DNA of 64,000 nt from Rothia dentocariosa ATCC 17931 (lineage in GTDB: Bacteria > Actinomycetota > Actinomycetes > Actinomycetales > Micrococcaceae): positions 1,116,001 to 1,180,000 of the forward strand of contig NC_014643.1 in assembly GCF_000164695.2 (NCBI RefSeq), in the 5' to 3' direction. Below, in pieces: positions 44,369 to 52,856 of the stretch (positions are counted from its first letter, which is position 1; each line of letters opens with the position of its first letter). The notes under the pieces are model-generated. The model saw nothing but the letters and a program-made list of their open reading frames with translations, made no database searches and was not told the origin of the DNA. The position numbers and the translations under genes were made by a program.

Positions 44369-44416
44369 GGTAAGGTGTTCGAATAACATCTTAAGATGTT
44401 ATTCGAACACCTTACC
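44369..44416 (-). terminator. Perfect 48-bp palindrome between lanA and lanM of cluster 3
   Basis: Two 22-bp arms (44369-44390 and 44395-44416) are perfectly complementary around TTAA, itself a palindrome. It begins 7 bp after the precursor stop. In RiPP operons a stem-loop here often lets abundant precursor mRNA build up while limiting read-through to the synthetase. No T-run follows directly, so partial termination and mRNA stabilisation are both possible. A protein-binding palindrome cannot be excluded. Confidence 0.75.
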
Positions 44417-44422
44417 GGTTAC

Positions 44423-44581
44423 CTACTTACCGCAGATAAAACCGGAGCACTCCCAAGAGATAGTGCAGAAGTGACCGACGGTAGTGGTCCCGGGAACGGT
44501 GAAGAGGCCACCTGCCTGATCACCTACGGTCCCTGCTAACTCCTGGTCGCTGACTTCAGCAATAAGGCTAATGGAATCCAT
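44423..44581 (-). CDS. lanA: Class II lanthipeptide precursor with CTISWEC ring, cluster 3
   Basis: A 52-residue precursor with AAAGGAG 8 nt upstream of the ATG. The leader (MDSISLIAEVSDQELAGTVG and DQA) ends in GG at 24-25. The 27-residue core starts LFTVPGTTTVGHF and ends CTISWECSGFICGK. CTISWEC resembles the CTLTxEC lipid II-binding ring of mersacidin and actagardine, with Ser in place of the second Thr. Cys39, Cys45 and Cys50 with the upstream Thr/Ser allow three rings. It is transcribed with lanM and lanT from a possible promoter at 44666-44695. Confidence 0.9.
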   Translation of the reverse strand: MDSISLIAEVSDQELAGTVGDQAGGLFTVPGTTTVGHFCTISWECSGFICGK

Positions 44582-44665
44582 TACCTTCTCCTTTCTGCTA
44601 GTATCGAAATCTACTGATATCGGAGGGGACTCGCAAATATGATTGCAAATCCTTCCGATGTTTCG

Positions 44666-44695
44666 ACTCTATCTTACATATGTACAACCTGACAA
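44666..44695 (-). promoter_or_regulatory. Possible promoter of lanthipeptide cluster 3
   Basis: On the minus strand TTGTCA (44695-44690) and TAGAGT (44671-44666) are separated by 18 bp, about 85 bp ahead of the precursor ATG. The -10 box and spacing are the same as ahead of the linaridin precursor. Confidence 0.4.
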
Positions 44696-45188
44696 GGGGG
44701 TTTGTGGCTTTCGGTTAACTCGTTATTGGGGTGCGAGAATCGTGCGCTGTGTCAGACTAGAATAGGGCAGGGGGGGTATGGCTCGCCATTGACCTATTGC
44801 TGTGACTGCTTGATCATGCTGTTTTTGATCTCTTCCACCTCATAGTACATCCATGAGATGTGACACACTTTTACTGACGTAAGCATAGAGCATAGATACG
44901 AATAGTGCTTATTCCTGTCCCAGTATGCATGCAAGTGTCTATTCGAGATCTCAGGGGTTTGAGCAACCGGCCCGAGATCTATGTTGGTTCTGGTATTGCT
45001 AGAGCGCGGCGATAAAATGAAATTATAAGCTTCATATATATTACGAAAGAGCATGTTTGTGTGTGTCGTCACTTTTATCTCCGTCAGCCCTCTGCTAGAT
45101 GCAATTAGCATACATATTTTTTAAAAAACTAAACTTAAGGTATAAAATAGTAGGGGTTTTGCGGTAGGCATCTGCAACAATTAAGGGC
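44696..45188. other. Intergenic DNA between cluster 3 and the ABC exporter
   Basis: A 105-residue minus-strand frame (44794-45111) covers most of it, with protein-like composition (LFRNIYEAYNFILSPRSSN) but no ribosome binding site and no family I recognise; it may be a small or decayed gene. TATAAAAT at about 45139 could be the -10 box of the ABC exporter operon. Confidence 0.4.
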
Positions 45189-45947
45189 ATGACTACTACA
45201 GAAGCCAGCACTGAAACTCCAGCGGTGTCCACCAAAAACCTGTTCAAAACCTACGGTCGGGGTGAGGCAACTGTACACGCCCTGAATAATGTCACTATTG
45301 ATTTTGAGCGGGGTAAGTTCACCGCGATTATGGGTCCTTCGGGCTCGGGTAAATCAACGCTGATGCAAACCCTCGCCACGCTGGATACTCCCGATCATAT
45401 TCCAGAGACCAGCATCCGTATTGGTACCACCGAACTGTATGGGCAGAGGGATAACCAGCTGACCGAGTTCCGGCGTGAGCACGTGGGTTTTATCTTCCAG
45501 GCGTTTAACCTGGTGCCTACCCTGACCGCTGGGCAGAATATTGATTTGCCGCTGGGGTTGGCGGGTAAGAAGCCGGACCCGGCCTGGCGTGAATATCTGG
45601 TCAAGACTCTCGGTCTGTCGGATCGGTTGGGTCATCGTCCCGAGCAGCTTTCAGGTGGTCAGCAGCAGCGTGTTGCTATTGTACGTGCGCTGCTGTCGCG
45701 TCCGGAGGTGGTGTTTGCTGATGAGCCCACCGGTAACCTCGACTCAAATTCGGGTGCCGAGGTGCTCAGGCTATTGCGGGATGCCGCCACTGAGCAGAAG
45801 CAGACGATTCTGATGGTCACCCATGATGCGCATGCTGCTTCGTATGCTGATCGTGTGGTGTTTTTAAAGGACGGTGCGATTGCTGGGGAGATGCTGAATC
45901 CTACGCATGATGCTGTGCTGCAGGCGATGGGGCAGCTGGAAGGGTAA
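45189..45947 (+). CDS. ABC exporter ATP-binding protein (MacB/LolD type)
   Basis: A 252-residue ATPase with GPSGSGKST (Walker A), the LolD-type loop FIFQAFNLVPTLTAGQN, LSGGQQQRVAIVRAL (signature) and VVFADEPTGNLDS (Walker B). It pairs with the FtsX-like permease gene 36 bp downstream. Such pairs work as mechanotransmission exporters or as antimicrobial peptide detoxification pumps (the BceAB-like group is related). Its place next to lanthipeptide cluster 3, within the block bracketed by the nirK repeats, makes a producer-immunity role possible but unproven. No two-component system is adjacent. Confidence 0.93.
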   Translation: MTTTEASTETPAVSTKNLFKTYGRGEATVHALNNVTIDFERGKFTAIMGPSGSGKSTLMQTLATLDTPDHIPETSIRIGTTELYGQRDNQLTEFRREHVGFIFQAFNLVPTLTAGQNIDLPLGLAGKKPDPAWREYLVKTLGLSDRLGHRPEQLSGGQQQRVAIVRALLSRPEVVFADEPTGNLDSNSGAEVLRLLRDAATEQKQTILMVTHDAHAASYADRVVFLKDGAIAGEMLNPTHDAVLQAMGQLEG

Positions 45948-45983
45948 AGCACTCGCACGTCTAACAGGAGGGGAAATAGCCGC

Positions 45984-48743
45984 ATGTCTACTATGTCTAA
46001 ACGAACTAATACATCTCTGAATACGGTGGCGCGCTCTAACCTGCGCGCTTCTAAAGGTAAATACGTTCTGACCGGCATCGGCATAGCGGTTGCCTCATTC
46101 TTTATTGCCGCCATTATTGTGCTCCTCGGCTCGCTACAGGGAACTATGGATGCCGCGATAGGAGATGCGTTCTCAGAGGACGATAACGTGGTCCTCTCGG
46201 CTGGAACTAACAACCCAAATAATTACACGGCGAACCATTACCTCACGCCCGAAAATCTCGACACGATCACCAACGACCCGTCGGTTCAGCGCACCTGGGT
46301 CATATATGACGGGCAGGGTAAACTCGGCACCGGAGAGAACTCAGCAAAGGTGCGGTATACACCGGCTCCCACCGACACCGAGCTCTTCCCCTTCCCCATT
46401 GACGGCAAACTGCCGGGCACAGACACCGAGCTGTTGATCTCAAAAGAATTTGCCGAAAAACACAACCTGCACCTTGGCTCAACGGTGACCTCACCGGACG
46501 CTGTGGCAGCTATTACCGACCCTAACACCGGTGCTACCAAGGAATACACCATTGCTGGCATTTTCGACACCGGATTCTCCGGCTCATTCTCAAACGATAA
46601 CGTTTATATTGGTGGTACCTCCTACCAGAACGCGGCAGATGAGGCGCTCAAACAGCTTGACCCGAAATCTATGGAGGCAGCACAGCTACCGCACCCCAGC
46701 ATGACGTTCGTCCAGTTCAAAGGTGACGATGACGCCCACGCACGCACCGAGCTGCAGAAAAAGCTAGCTACCGGTGATCAGAATACCGAACCCGTGGTGA
46801 AGTCAGGCGGGGAATACCTGCAGGATCTCAAAGAAGAAACCTCACAATTCTTTGCCTTTATCGGTGTGATTCTGGGGGCGTTCGCGGCGCTCGCCCTGCT
46901 GGTCTCATCTTTCGTTATCTCGAATACGTTCGCAGTGCTGGTCGGTCAACGCATCCGCGAGTTGGCGCTACTGCGTACTCTGGGCGCGCACGGGAAATCC
47001 CTGGTGCGCATGCTCTTAGTTGAGGCGCTCGTGGTGGGGGTTATTTTCTCCGCTATCGGCGCTGCGCTCGTCTACCCGGTCGCAGCGCTCGTCGGTGTGC
47101 TGTTTAAAGATTTCATGGTCTCGTATGACCCGCTGGCGCTCGTGGTGGGTGTGGTGGTCTGCACACTCGTAACGGTTGTTGCATCGCTTGCTCCGGCACG
47201 TAACGCCCTGAATATTTCGCCCATCAGTGCCTTGGGGGAGGGTACCGCCCAAGCCGTGAAGAAGCCGGGCATTATGGGTCTGATTCTAGGTATAATCGCC
47301 GCCGCGGTAGGGGCGGCAGCAGTGTGGCAGTCGCTGAGTCTGACCGGCACACCGGATGCAGGTGTGCAGCAAAACAGCGCTGGGGTGCTGTTGGTCATGG
47401 TTGCGGCGTTGCTTTTGGGCGTTGCCGTGTTCTTACTTCTGCCGTGGTTGTTGCCGCCGCTGATTCGCGTGTTTGGTTCGGTGATCCGCTCTCAGACCGG
47501 GAACCTAGCAGTCGCTAACGCGCTACGTTCGCCCAAGCGCACGGTTTCAACCGGGCGTGCCGTGTTGGTGGGTGCGCTCGTGGTGTCTGCAGTACTGAGT
47601 GGGTACTCCATTATGACCGCATCTACGGCGAAATCTATGGACCGTGCCTATCCCGTCTCGGCGACGGCAACCTACGGGACCGGTGGCGGCACGGGAGCTG
47701 AGAGCCTTGCCAAGGCGCACTCGGTTGCCGATAAAGTGCAGGGGATTAAGAATGTCGAAAGCGTTGCGGTGGCTCCAGCTGCCGGTGCCCTAGAGTACAC
47801 CCTCACGTCGAAAGACGGTAGCCAGTCAATGAGTAGCACCGCGAGTATGGTGGCGCTCAGCCAGGAAGACTTCGCCAAGGTTATTCCGGCTGAGGGCAAG
47901 TACCCGACTGAAGATAACACGGTGCTCGTGCCCGAATCGCTGTATAAAGATGCGGGCTTTGACGATTCCACCCGTCTGAAGGCACGCGGACCCTTAGGAG
48001 AGATCGAACTCAAGCCTATTAAATCGACCAGTAAGATCGTGAATCTGTACGTGGTGAACCCAGCCACCGGTGCTAAACTGCAGAACCCGGATGACCCACA
48101 GCCCTTGACCCCGCAGCAGCCCGGAGAAGCTGGGGAACAGCCTCAAGGCTCAGCCTCGCAGTCAGGGGGAATGAATCCTTCAGCCGGGGCGGAGACTATG
48201 GTGCTGGTACACGCTAAATCCCCGTTGACCGCTACTGAGAATTCCACGCTACAGGATCAGCTTAATAAGGCTAATGACGGCAACGAGTTCACCGGCGGTC
48301 TACAACAGCGCAGTCAGCTCGATCAGATTCTGACGATCATGCTGGGGATTACCCTGGGTCTTCTCGCCCTCGCCGTGGTGATCTCGGTGATTGGCGTGGC
48401 AAATACGATGACTCTCTCGGTCAATGAACGCCGCCGCGAGAATGCGATGCTGCGTGCATTGGGGCTCTCCCGCAAGCAGCTGCGCCGCATGATTTCGGCG
48501 GAGGCAGTACTGATCACCCTCGGTGCGGTGGCGTTGGGCATCCTCGGGGGCGTCTTTATCGGTAGCGTGAGCGCGAAGGTAGTGCTTGCTGCAACAGACC
48601 AAAAGGTGGAATTCGTGCCGGATCTGCCGTATCTGGGTCTGGCGCTGATACTGCTGGTAGGTCTTGCATCAGCATTGGTTGCATCCGCTCTGCCGGCAGC
48701 ACGCTCGGCTCGGATGTCGCCGGTGGAAGGACTCGGCAGTTAG
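45984..48743 (+). CDS. FtsX-like ABC permease, two-module
   Basis: A 919-residue permease. An N-terminal helix (about 34-52) is followed by an extracytoplasmic domain (about 55-285), three helices with the FtsX pattern (about 290-395), a central pair of helices (about 430-495), a second extracytoplasmic domain (about 540-775, with a Pro/Gln/Ser-rich stretch near 700-730) and a last set of three helices with VIGVANTMTLSVNERRRE. The two FtsX repeats fit actinobacterial MacB-like permeases. It works with the ATPase encoded just upstream. AGGAGGGG lies 10 nt before the start. It is convergent with the nitrite reductase gene and shares a long hairpin with it. Confidence 0.92.
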   Translation: MSTMSKRTNTSLNTVARSNLRASKGKYVLTGIGIAVASFFIAAIIVLLGSLQGTMDAAIGDAFSEDDNVVLSAGTNNPNNYTANHYLTPENLDTITNDPSVQRTWVIYDGQGKLGTGENSAKVRYTPAPTDTELFPFPIDGKLPGTDTELLISKEFAEKHNLHLGSTVTSPDAVAAITDPNTGATKEYTIAGIFDTGFSGSFSNDNVYIGGTSYQNAADEALKQLDPKSMEAAQLPHPSMTFVQFKGDDDAHARTELQKKLATGDQNTEPVVKSGGEYLQDLKEETSQFFAFIGVILGAFAALALLVSSFVISNTFAVLVGQRIRELALLRTLGAHGKSLVRMLLVEALVVGVIFSAIGAALVYPVAALVGVLFKDFMVSYDPLALVVGVVVCTLVTVVASLAPARNALNISPISALGEGTAQAVKKPGIMGLILGIIAAAVGAAAVWQSLSLTGTPDAGVQQNSAGVLLVMVAALLLGVAVFLLLPWLLPPLIRVFGSVIRSQTGNLAVANALRSPKRTVSTGRAVLVGALVVSAVLSGYSIMTASTAKSMDRAYPVSATATYGTGGGTGAESLAKAHSVADKVQGIKNVESVAVAPAAGALEYTLTSKDGSQSMSSTASMVALSQEDFAKVIPAEGKYPTEDNTVLVPESLYKDAGFDDSTRLKARGPLGEIELKPIKSTSKIVNLYVVNPATGAKLQNPDDPQPLTPQQPGEAGEQPQGSASQSGGMNPSAGAETMVLVHAKSPLTATENSTLQDQLNKANDGNEFTGGLQQRSQLDQILTIMLGITLGLLALAVVISVIGVANTMTLSVNERRRENAMLRALGLSRKQLRRMISAEAVLITLGAVALGILGGVFIGSVSAKVVLAATDQKVEFVPDLPYLGLALILLVGLASALVASALPAARSARMSPVEGLGS

Positions 48744-48760
48744 CTAGCCTACGCTGAGCT

Positions 48761-48815
48761 CAGACTTTTGTCATGGTTGTGCTTTGAAAAGGACCACAAC
48801 CATGACAAAAGTCTG
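48761..48815. terminator. Two-way terminator: 21-bp perfect stem
   Basis: Arms 48761-48781 and 48795-48815 are perfectly complementary over 21 bp (starting CAGACTTTTGTCATGG) with a 13-nt loop. It sits between the convergent permease and nitrite reductase genes. The arms contain the T- and A-runs rather than having a separate tail. Confidence 0.7.
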
Positions 48816-48877
48816 GGAAGACAGTAGGGATAAGCGGGGAGGCGACAGCGGTAATCCCGCCGCCCCGACTGCCCGGA

Positions 48878-51832
48878 CTACTTATCCGTCACCTTGATGT
48901 GCCCCATAGCGCCGCGTTCCATCTCGGCAAACCGGTGGTTCACGAACGTGTACGTGCCGGGTTCGCGGAACTGCATCTCAACGAACCCGCCCTGCGCCGA
49001 GTCCAGATCGAGGGCCTGCGAGTGACCGCCGATTTCCCCATACGGATCTCTGCCGTCCCGCAGCAGGTAGCCGCCTTCCTTATAAACGGTGTCAAATTGT
49101 GAGCCGACCACGTGGAAACTCATGCCCTTCGACGGTCCCGCAGCCAGCAGCCAGATGCGCACGCGCTCGCCGGTTTTCACCTCCAAAGGCTGATTCACGT
49201 ACTGGGTGGCATGCCCGTTGAACATGGTGAGCGAAGGAGTGCCCGCCGCAATACCGTCAGAGGAAACTTCGGCGAGCTTATTGCCGTCAGCCGCGGTCTG
49301 CCCCGTATCGGTCAGGTATGTTTCATTCTGAACCATCACATACTCTCGATCTACCGGTTCCAGATCCGGCGGGTCGATAATCACGGCACCGTACATGCCC
49401 GCCGCCATATGCAGACTCATGGGTGCGGTCGAGCAGTGGTACAGCCAAATACCAGATCCGGTAGCCTCAAAACGGTAGGTCAGCTTCTCGCCCGGGGCAA
49501 TGGTTTTCATTGTGTTATCGGGCGAAACCATGCCCGCGTGGAAGTCGAGCGAATGCCCCATCGAACCGTTGTTCTCCAGGGTAATCTCGAAGACATCGCC
49601 CAGCTTACCGTGCAGCACCGGACCCATATACGAACCGTTGAATGTCCACGCCTTCACATCAAGCCCAGGTGCAATTTCACGGTCGAGCTCCTGCACATCC
49701 ATGGTCATCTTGTGCACGGTCTTACCGTCACGTTTCTCGCCCGCAGGCACGGGACGCAGCACCGGGTCACGGCGCTCATGGTCCTTGCCGGGGGAGGCGT
49801 GCATATCAATATTCGCGTTCTGCGCGGTCAGCAGGTTCGTGTTTGTGCCCGAGCCATTTGACCCGTTATTACCGCCGGATGCGCCCCCGTGATGTCCGTT
49901 CGCCTGCAGGTTATTGCCGGTGGTTTTCACGTGAAATACCATTCCCTGCTGGCGGTGCCCGGCCACCGAGCACCAGCCCTCAAGGTCGGAGGTCACCACG
50001 CCAACATCCACGCTCTTCGTCTCACCGGGGTTCAGCGTTCCGGTCTTCGCCCCGTTGGCGAAGGTGAGGTCGTGGGTCATACCCTGATCGTCGTTCGTCA
50101 CCTCAATCACCAGGCGGTTACCCACCGGAACCTGCGCGGTATCGGGCGTAAACCGGTAATTCGAGGTTGCCTTGACCTTCAGCGTTGTGGTCTGCCCCGT
50201 GCCGGTCGCCGTAGAACCGCCTATAAAGTTGAATCCTACTGAGCTGGGGTCGGCTGCAATACCTAAGGTCAGCGCCAGAATCACCGCAAGCGCACCGAAA
50301 AGGGTCTGCCGGGTATGATTCACAGGTTCCTGTTTGACCTCCGTGACAGGGGCAGGCTTCTCGCCGCGCGCCCGCGCCGCCATCATCTCTTTACGGGTAT
50401 TGACCGAGGCTTTAACGCCGCGCACCATAAACGGTAGGAACGAAGCCAGACCGAGCGCACCTACGGCAGAGACCGCGACCTTCACCCAAGAGCCGGTAAG
50501 CGCATTGGGTAGCATGAAAATAATGAGGCTTAAGTTCACAACCGTCACGCGCCCGGCGGCAAGCCTACTGAACTCCTTATTGGATGCGCGCACCACGGCG
50601 GGACCGCCGCCCATACGCTGGGGGAGCAGGTAACTCATAGCACCCAGAAGCACCTGAAGCAGGAAGCCCGCCACGAAAATGGGGGTAACCTCGCTCATGC
50701 GAAGCTCCTCAAACGGGGTGGTGAACACCAAGCCAGCAGTCCACACCACGCCGATAATAAGCCAGATAAAACCTGCACCCACCGACATTGGCGGGAACTC
50801 GGTAGGGCGCTTCGTACGAAGGGTTCGCACCATCACCCACGCCACGATCAGCAGCCCCAGCAGGTAAACGAGCAGGCCCGCGCCCGCGAGGGGGCGCATC
50901 CCGAAGAGTGAAGCGAGTGTGGTAACCCCAACGCCCACGCACATCAGTATGAGGGCGCGCACGCTGGTTCCCAGGGCGTTTTCGACCATCTTGGTGCGCA
51001 GCATCGTAGGCCAGAAGGTAATCAGGGTACCAACCACCGTAATCCCCACGAACCCGAGAACATTCACGGCCTCATGCGCAAGCATAAACTGCGAATGTAG
51101 CGTGCCCCGCAAACCAGGCAGGGCTGTCATCGCGCCCAGCACGGCACCGACGGGAAGCAGGAACGCGGCGGCGATATAGAAACGAATCGTAGCGCCAAAC
51201 CGCGAGGGAAGCGCCTGTTTGACCTGGCGAAGAAGAGCATAGCCATGCCAGGCGACCATAGCGCCCACTGCCAGCGCGCCGACAACCGTCAGGAGATAGA
51301 ACTGCGGCATGAGATCCTGCAGAATCATGCCCGCCATCAGCAGCACAATGCCGCCGTTAAGCGCAAAAATACGTGTGACCTGAATACCGCGAGCCGAATC
51401 AGGGATCTTAATTTTCATGAGCGCTTCGGTGAAGTGCTGACTCCAGATCAGAATCGAATTCGTAATCAGCCCCAGAGTCACCATATGCACAATCAGCCAA
51501 CCGCCCTTGGGGATAAAGCGATGCACCAGAATCGCGATAATAACGCCAAACATCCAGTACGATACCGGCTTCGATGCGCGGCGATGCCAACTGCCCCGAC
51601 CGGAGGCGCGCTTAGCAATCTCCTCGGGCGTTAGCGAGGCACCGGGGAGTTCGGTGGGGCGCATCCCAATCGTGAGTCCATCGTTGCCGGAACCCGAAAC
51701 ATCGGCCCCGGACCGTGCAGAACTTTGCGCCGCGCTCGGCTTTGAGGATGCGCCGCCACGACCGGTATCGCGGCCGGTTGATCCTTCTGAGTCAGAACCC
51801 GAGGGAGTGGGGTTATGGGGATTCTCGCTCAC
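48878..51832 (-). CDS. nirK: Membrane-fused copper nitrite reductase (NirK/AniA type)
   Basis: A 984-residue fusion. Residues 1-85 are a low-complexity cytoplasmic start. About 90-500 hold 12 or so membrane helices. About 545-635 form a cupredoxin domain with THDL and WCSVAGHRQQGM as type 1 copper ligands. The last 300 residues are a two-domain NirK with HSLDFHA, GIWLYHCSTAPMSLHMAAGMYG (type 1 and 2 copper) and a final His in TFVNHRF. It should reduce nitrite to nitric oxide at the outer face, taking electrons from the membrane part. The extra cupredoxin may relay electrons. The 3' end is duplicated at 38364. Related fusions are known from other actinobacteria. Confidence 0.9.
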   Translation of the reverse strand: MSENPHNPTPSGSDSEGSTGRDTGRGGASSKPSAAQSSARSGADVSGSGNDGLTIGMRPTELPGASLTPEEIAKRASGRGSWHRRASKPVSYWMFGVIIAILVHRFIPKGGWLIVHMVTLGLITNSILIWSQHFTEALMKIKIPDSARGIQVTRIFALNGGIVLLMAGMILQDLMPQFYLLTVVGALAVGAMVAWHGYALLRQVKQALPSRFGATIRFYIAAAFLLPVGAVLGAMTALPGLRGTLHSQFMLAHEAVNVLGFVGITVVGTLITFWPTMLRTKMVENALGTSVRALILMCVGVGVTTLASLFGMRPLAGAGLLVYLLGLLIVAWVMVRTLRTKRPTEFPPMSVGAGFIWLIIGVVWTAGLVFTTPFEELRMSEVTPIFVAGFLLQVLLGAMSYLLPQRMGGGPAVVRASNKEFSRLAAGRVTVVNLSLIIFMLPNALTGSWVKVAVSAVGALGLASFLPFMVRGVKASVNTRKEMMAARARGEKPAPVTEVKQEPVNHTRQTLFGALAVILALTLGIAADPSSVGFNFIGGSTATGTGQTTTLKVKATSNYRFTPDTAQVPVGNRLVIEVTNDDQGMTHDLTFANGAKTGTLNPGETKSVDVGVVTSDLEGWCSVAGHRQQGMVFHVKTTGNNLQANGHHGGASGGNNGSNGSGTNTNLLTAQNANIDMHASPGKDHERRDPVLRPVPAGEKRDGKTVHKMTMDVQELDREIAPGLDVKAWTFNGSYMGPVLHGKLGDVFEITLENNGSMGHSLDFHAGMVSPDNTMKTIAPGEKLTYRFEATGSGIWLYHCSTAPMSLHMAAGMYGAVIIDPPDLEPVDREYVMVQNETYLTDTGQTAADGNKLAEVSSDGIAAGTPSLTMFNGHATQYVNQPLEVKTGERVRIWLLAAGPSKGMSFHVVGSQFDTVYKEGGYLLRDGRDPYGEIGGHSQALDLDSAQGGFVEMQFREPGTYTFVNHRFAEMERGAMGHIKVTDK

Positions 51833-51965
51833 GGTGTTGTCTTTCGATCGCTTTTAGTCACAGTGCATATAGTTCCATTATATTGCCCGATTCATGCGAA
51901 TTTTAGCTTTGCGTGAGCCGTCATACAGTACGGTGTCGGTAAGTGGTAAACGCTAGAATAGCCCT

Positions 51966-52598
51966 ATGAAGTATCTGACTCTTGCCCCTCTCGCCGCCGT
52001 TGCCGCCGTAATGCAAGCGCTCGCTATTTACGCTTACGACCAAGATGGAATGGCGGTGGCGGGGCAGATCTTCTTTCCCGTTCTCTTTACGCTGATGGCG
52101 TTGTACCTGATGATGAGGAATCCGGGCGGGTCTGCCAAACAGCTTGTGGTGGTTGTCCTTGAGCTGGCAGTTTTCGCCGTCACGATGGTGGGGGTAAATC
52201 AGAAAAATCCTTATCTATACCCCTCGATTATCGTCTACTATGCGTCGTTCGCGGTGCTTGCCTTAGAGGTTGCGGTGCGCATCGCCGAGATGCCCAAGAA
52301 GGCGAAGGTTCAGGACGATAGCGAAACCTCCGAATCTTCCGATCAGGATGCGCCCGCCGAGGGCAGCGATGATACCGCCTCCGTAAAAACCGATGAAAAA
52401 CCCGCGGCGAAATCTTCGGCGGCAGCAAAATCGGCAGGTCATGGACTGCGGCGCCCCCGAACTCAACGCGGTACGCACTTAGTAGCGAAGGTGAAGCCGC
52501 GTGAAGGCGCCGAGTCTTCCGGGCAGAGTTCTCAGGGTAAGACTCACGACAACACAAAACCTGAGTCCGAAAAACCTTCGGAAAAGACTTCTGACTAG
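51966..52598 (+). CDS. Four-helix membrane protein with acidic tail
   Basis: A 210-residue protein with four hydrophobic segments (about 5-24, 33-52, 60-77, 84-103) and then a 100-residue cytoplasmic tail rich in Asp, Glu, Ser, Lys and Ala with a basic patch GLRRPRTQRGTHLVAKVKPR. The family is not recognised. It is divergent from nirK and about 130 bp away. The tail suggests interaction with nucleic acid or another protein, but that is speculation. Confidence 0.75.
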   Translation: MKYLTLAPLAAVAAVMQALAIYAYDQDGMAVAGQIFFPVLFTLMALYLMMRNPGGSAKQLVVVVLELAVFAVTMVGVNQKNPYLYPSIIVYYASFAVLALEVAVRIAEMPKKAKVQDDSETSESSDQDAPAEGSDDTASVKTDEKPAAKSSAAAKSAGHGLRRPRTQRGTHLVAKVKPREGAESSGQSSQGKTHDNTKPESEKPSEKTSD

Positions 52599-52856
52599 TA
52601 TATATTTTGTATTTGGAATATAACGTGGATGGCTTGTTCACATAGGGTGAGGAACCGCATTCGCTGCACATCAGCGATTGGTGCGTGCCTCTTGCGCCCC
52701 AAGCAATGTACTTAACGTAAGCATATGTCGCCCCAGAAAGACAGGCTCTCATCTGGGTATATGCCTGAAGAGGAATATAATCTTTCGGCGAACAGAATAT
52801 CCACGCTACACTAAAGGGCGAGAACTTCAGCTCAGTAAGACAGGTACTAATACGCC

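Noticed and set aside
44794..45111. 105-residue minus-strand frame between cluster 3 and the ABC exporter as a firm gene
   Set aside because: No ribosome binding site and no family; kept only as a note in the intergenic entry.
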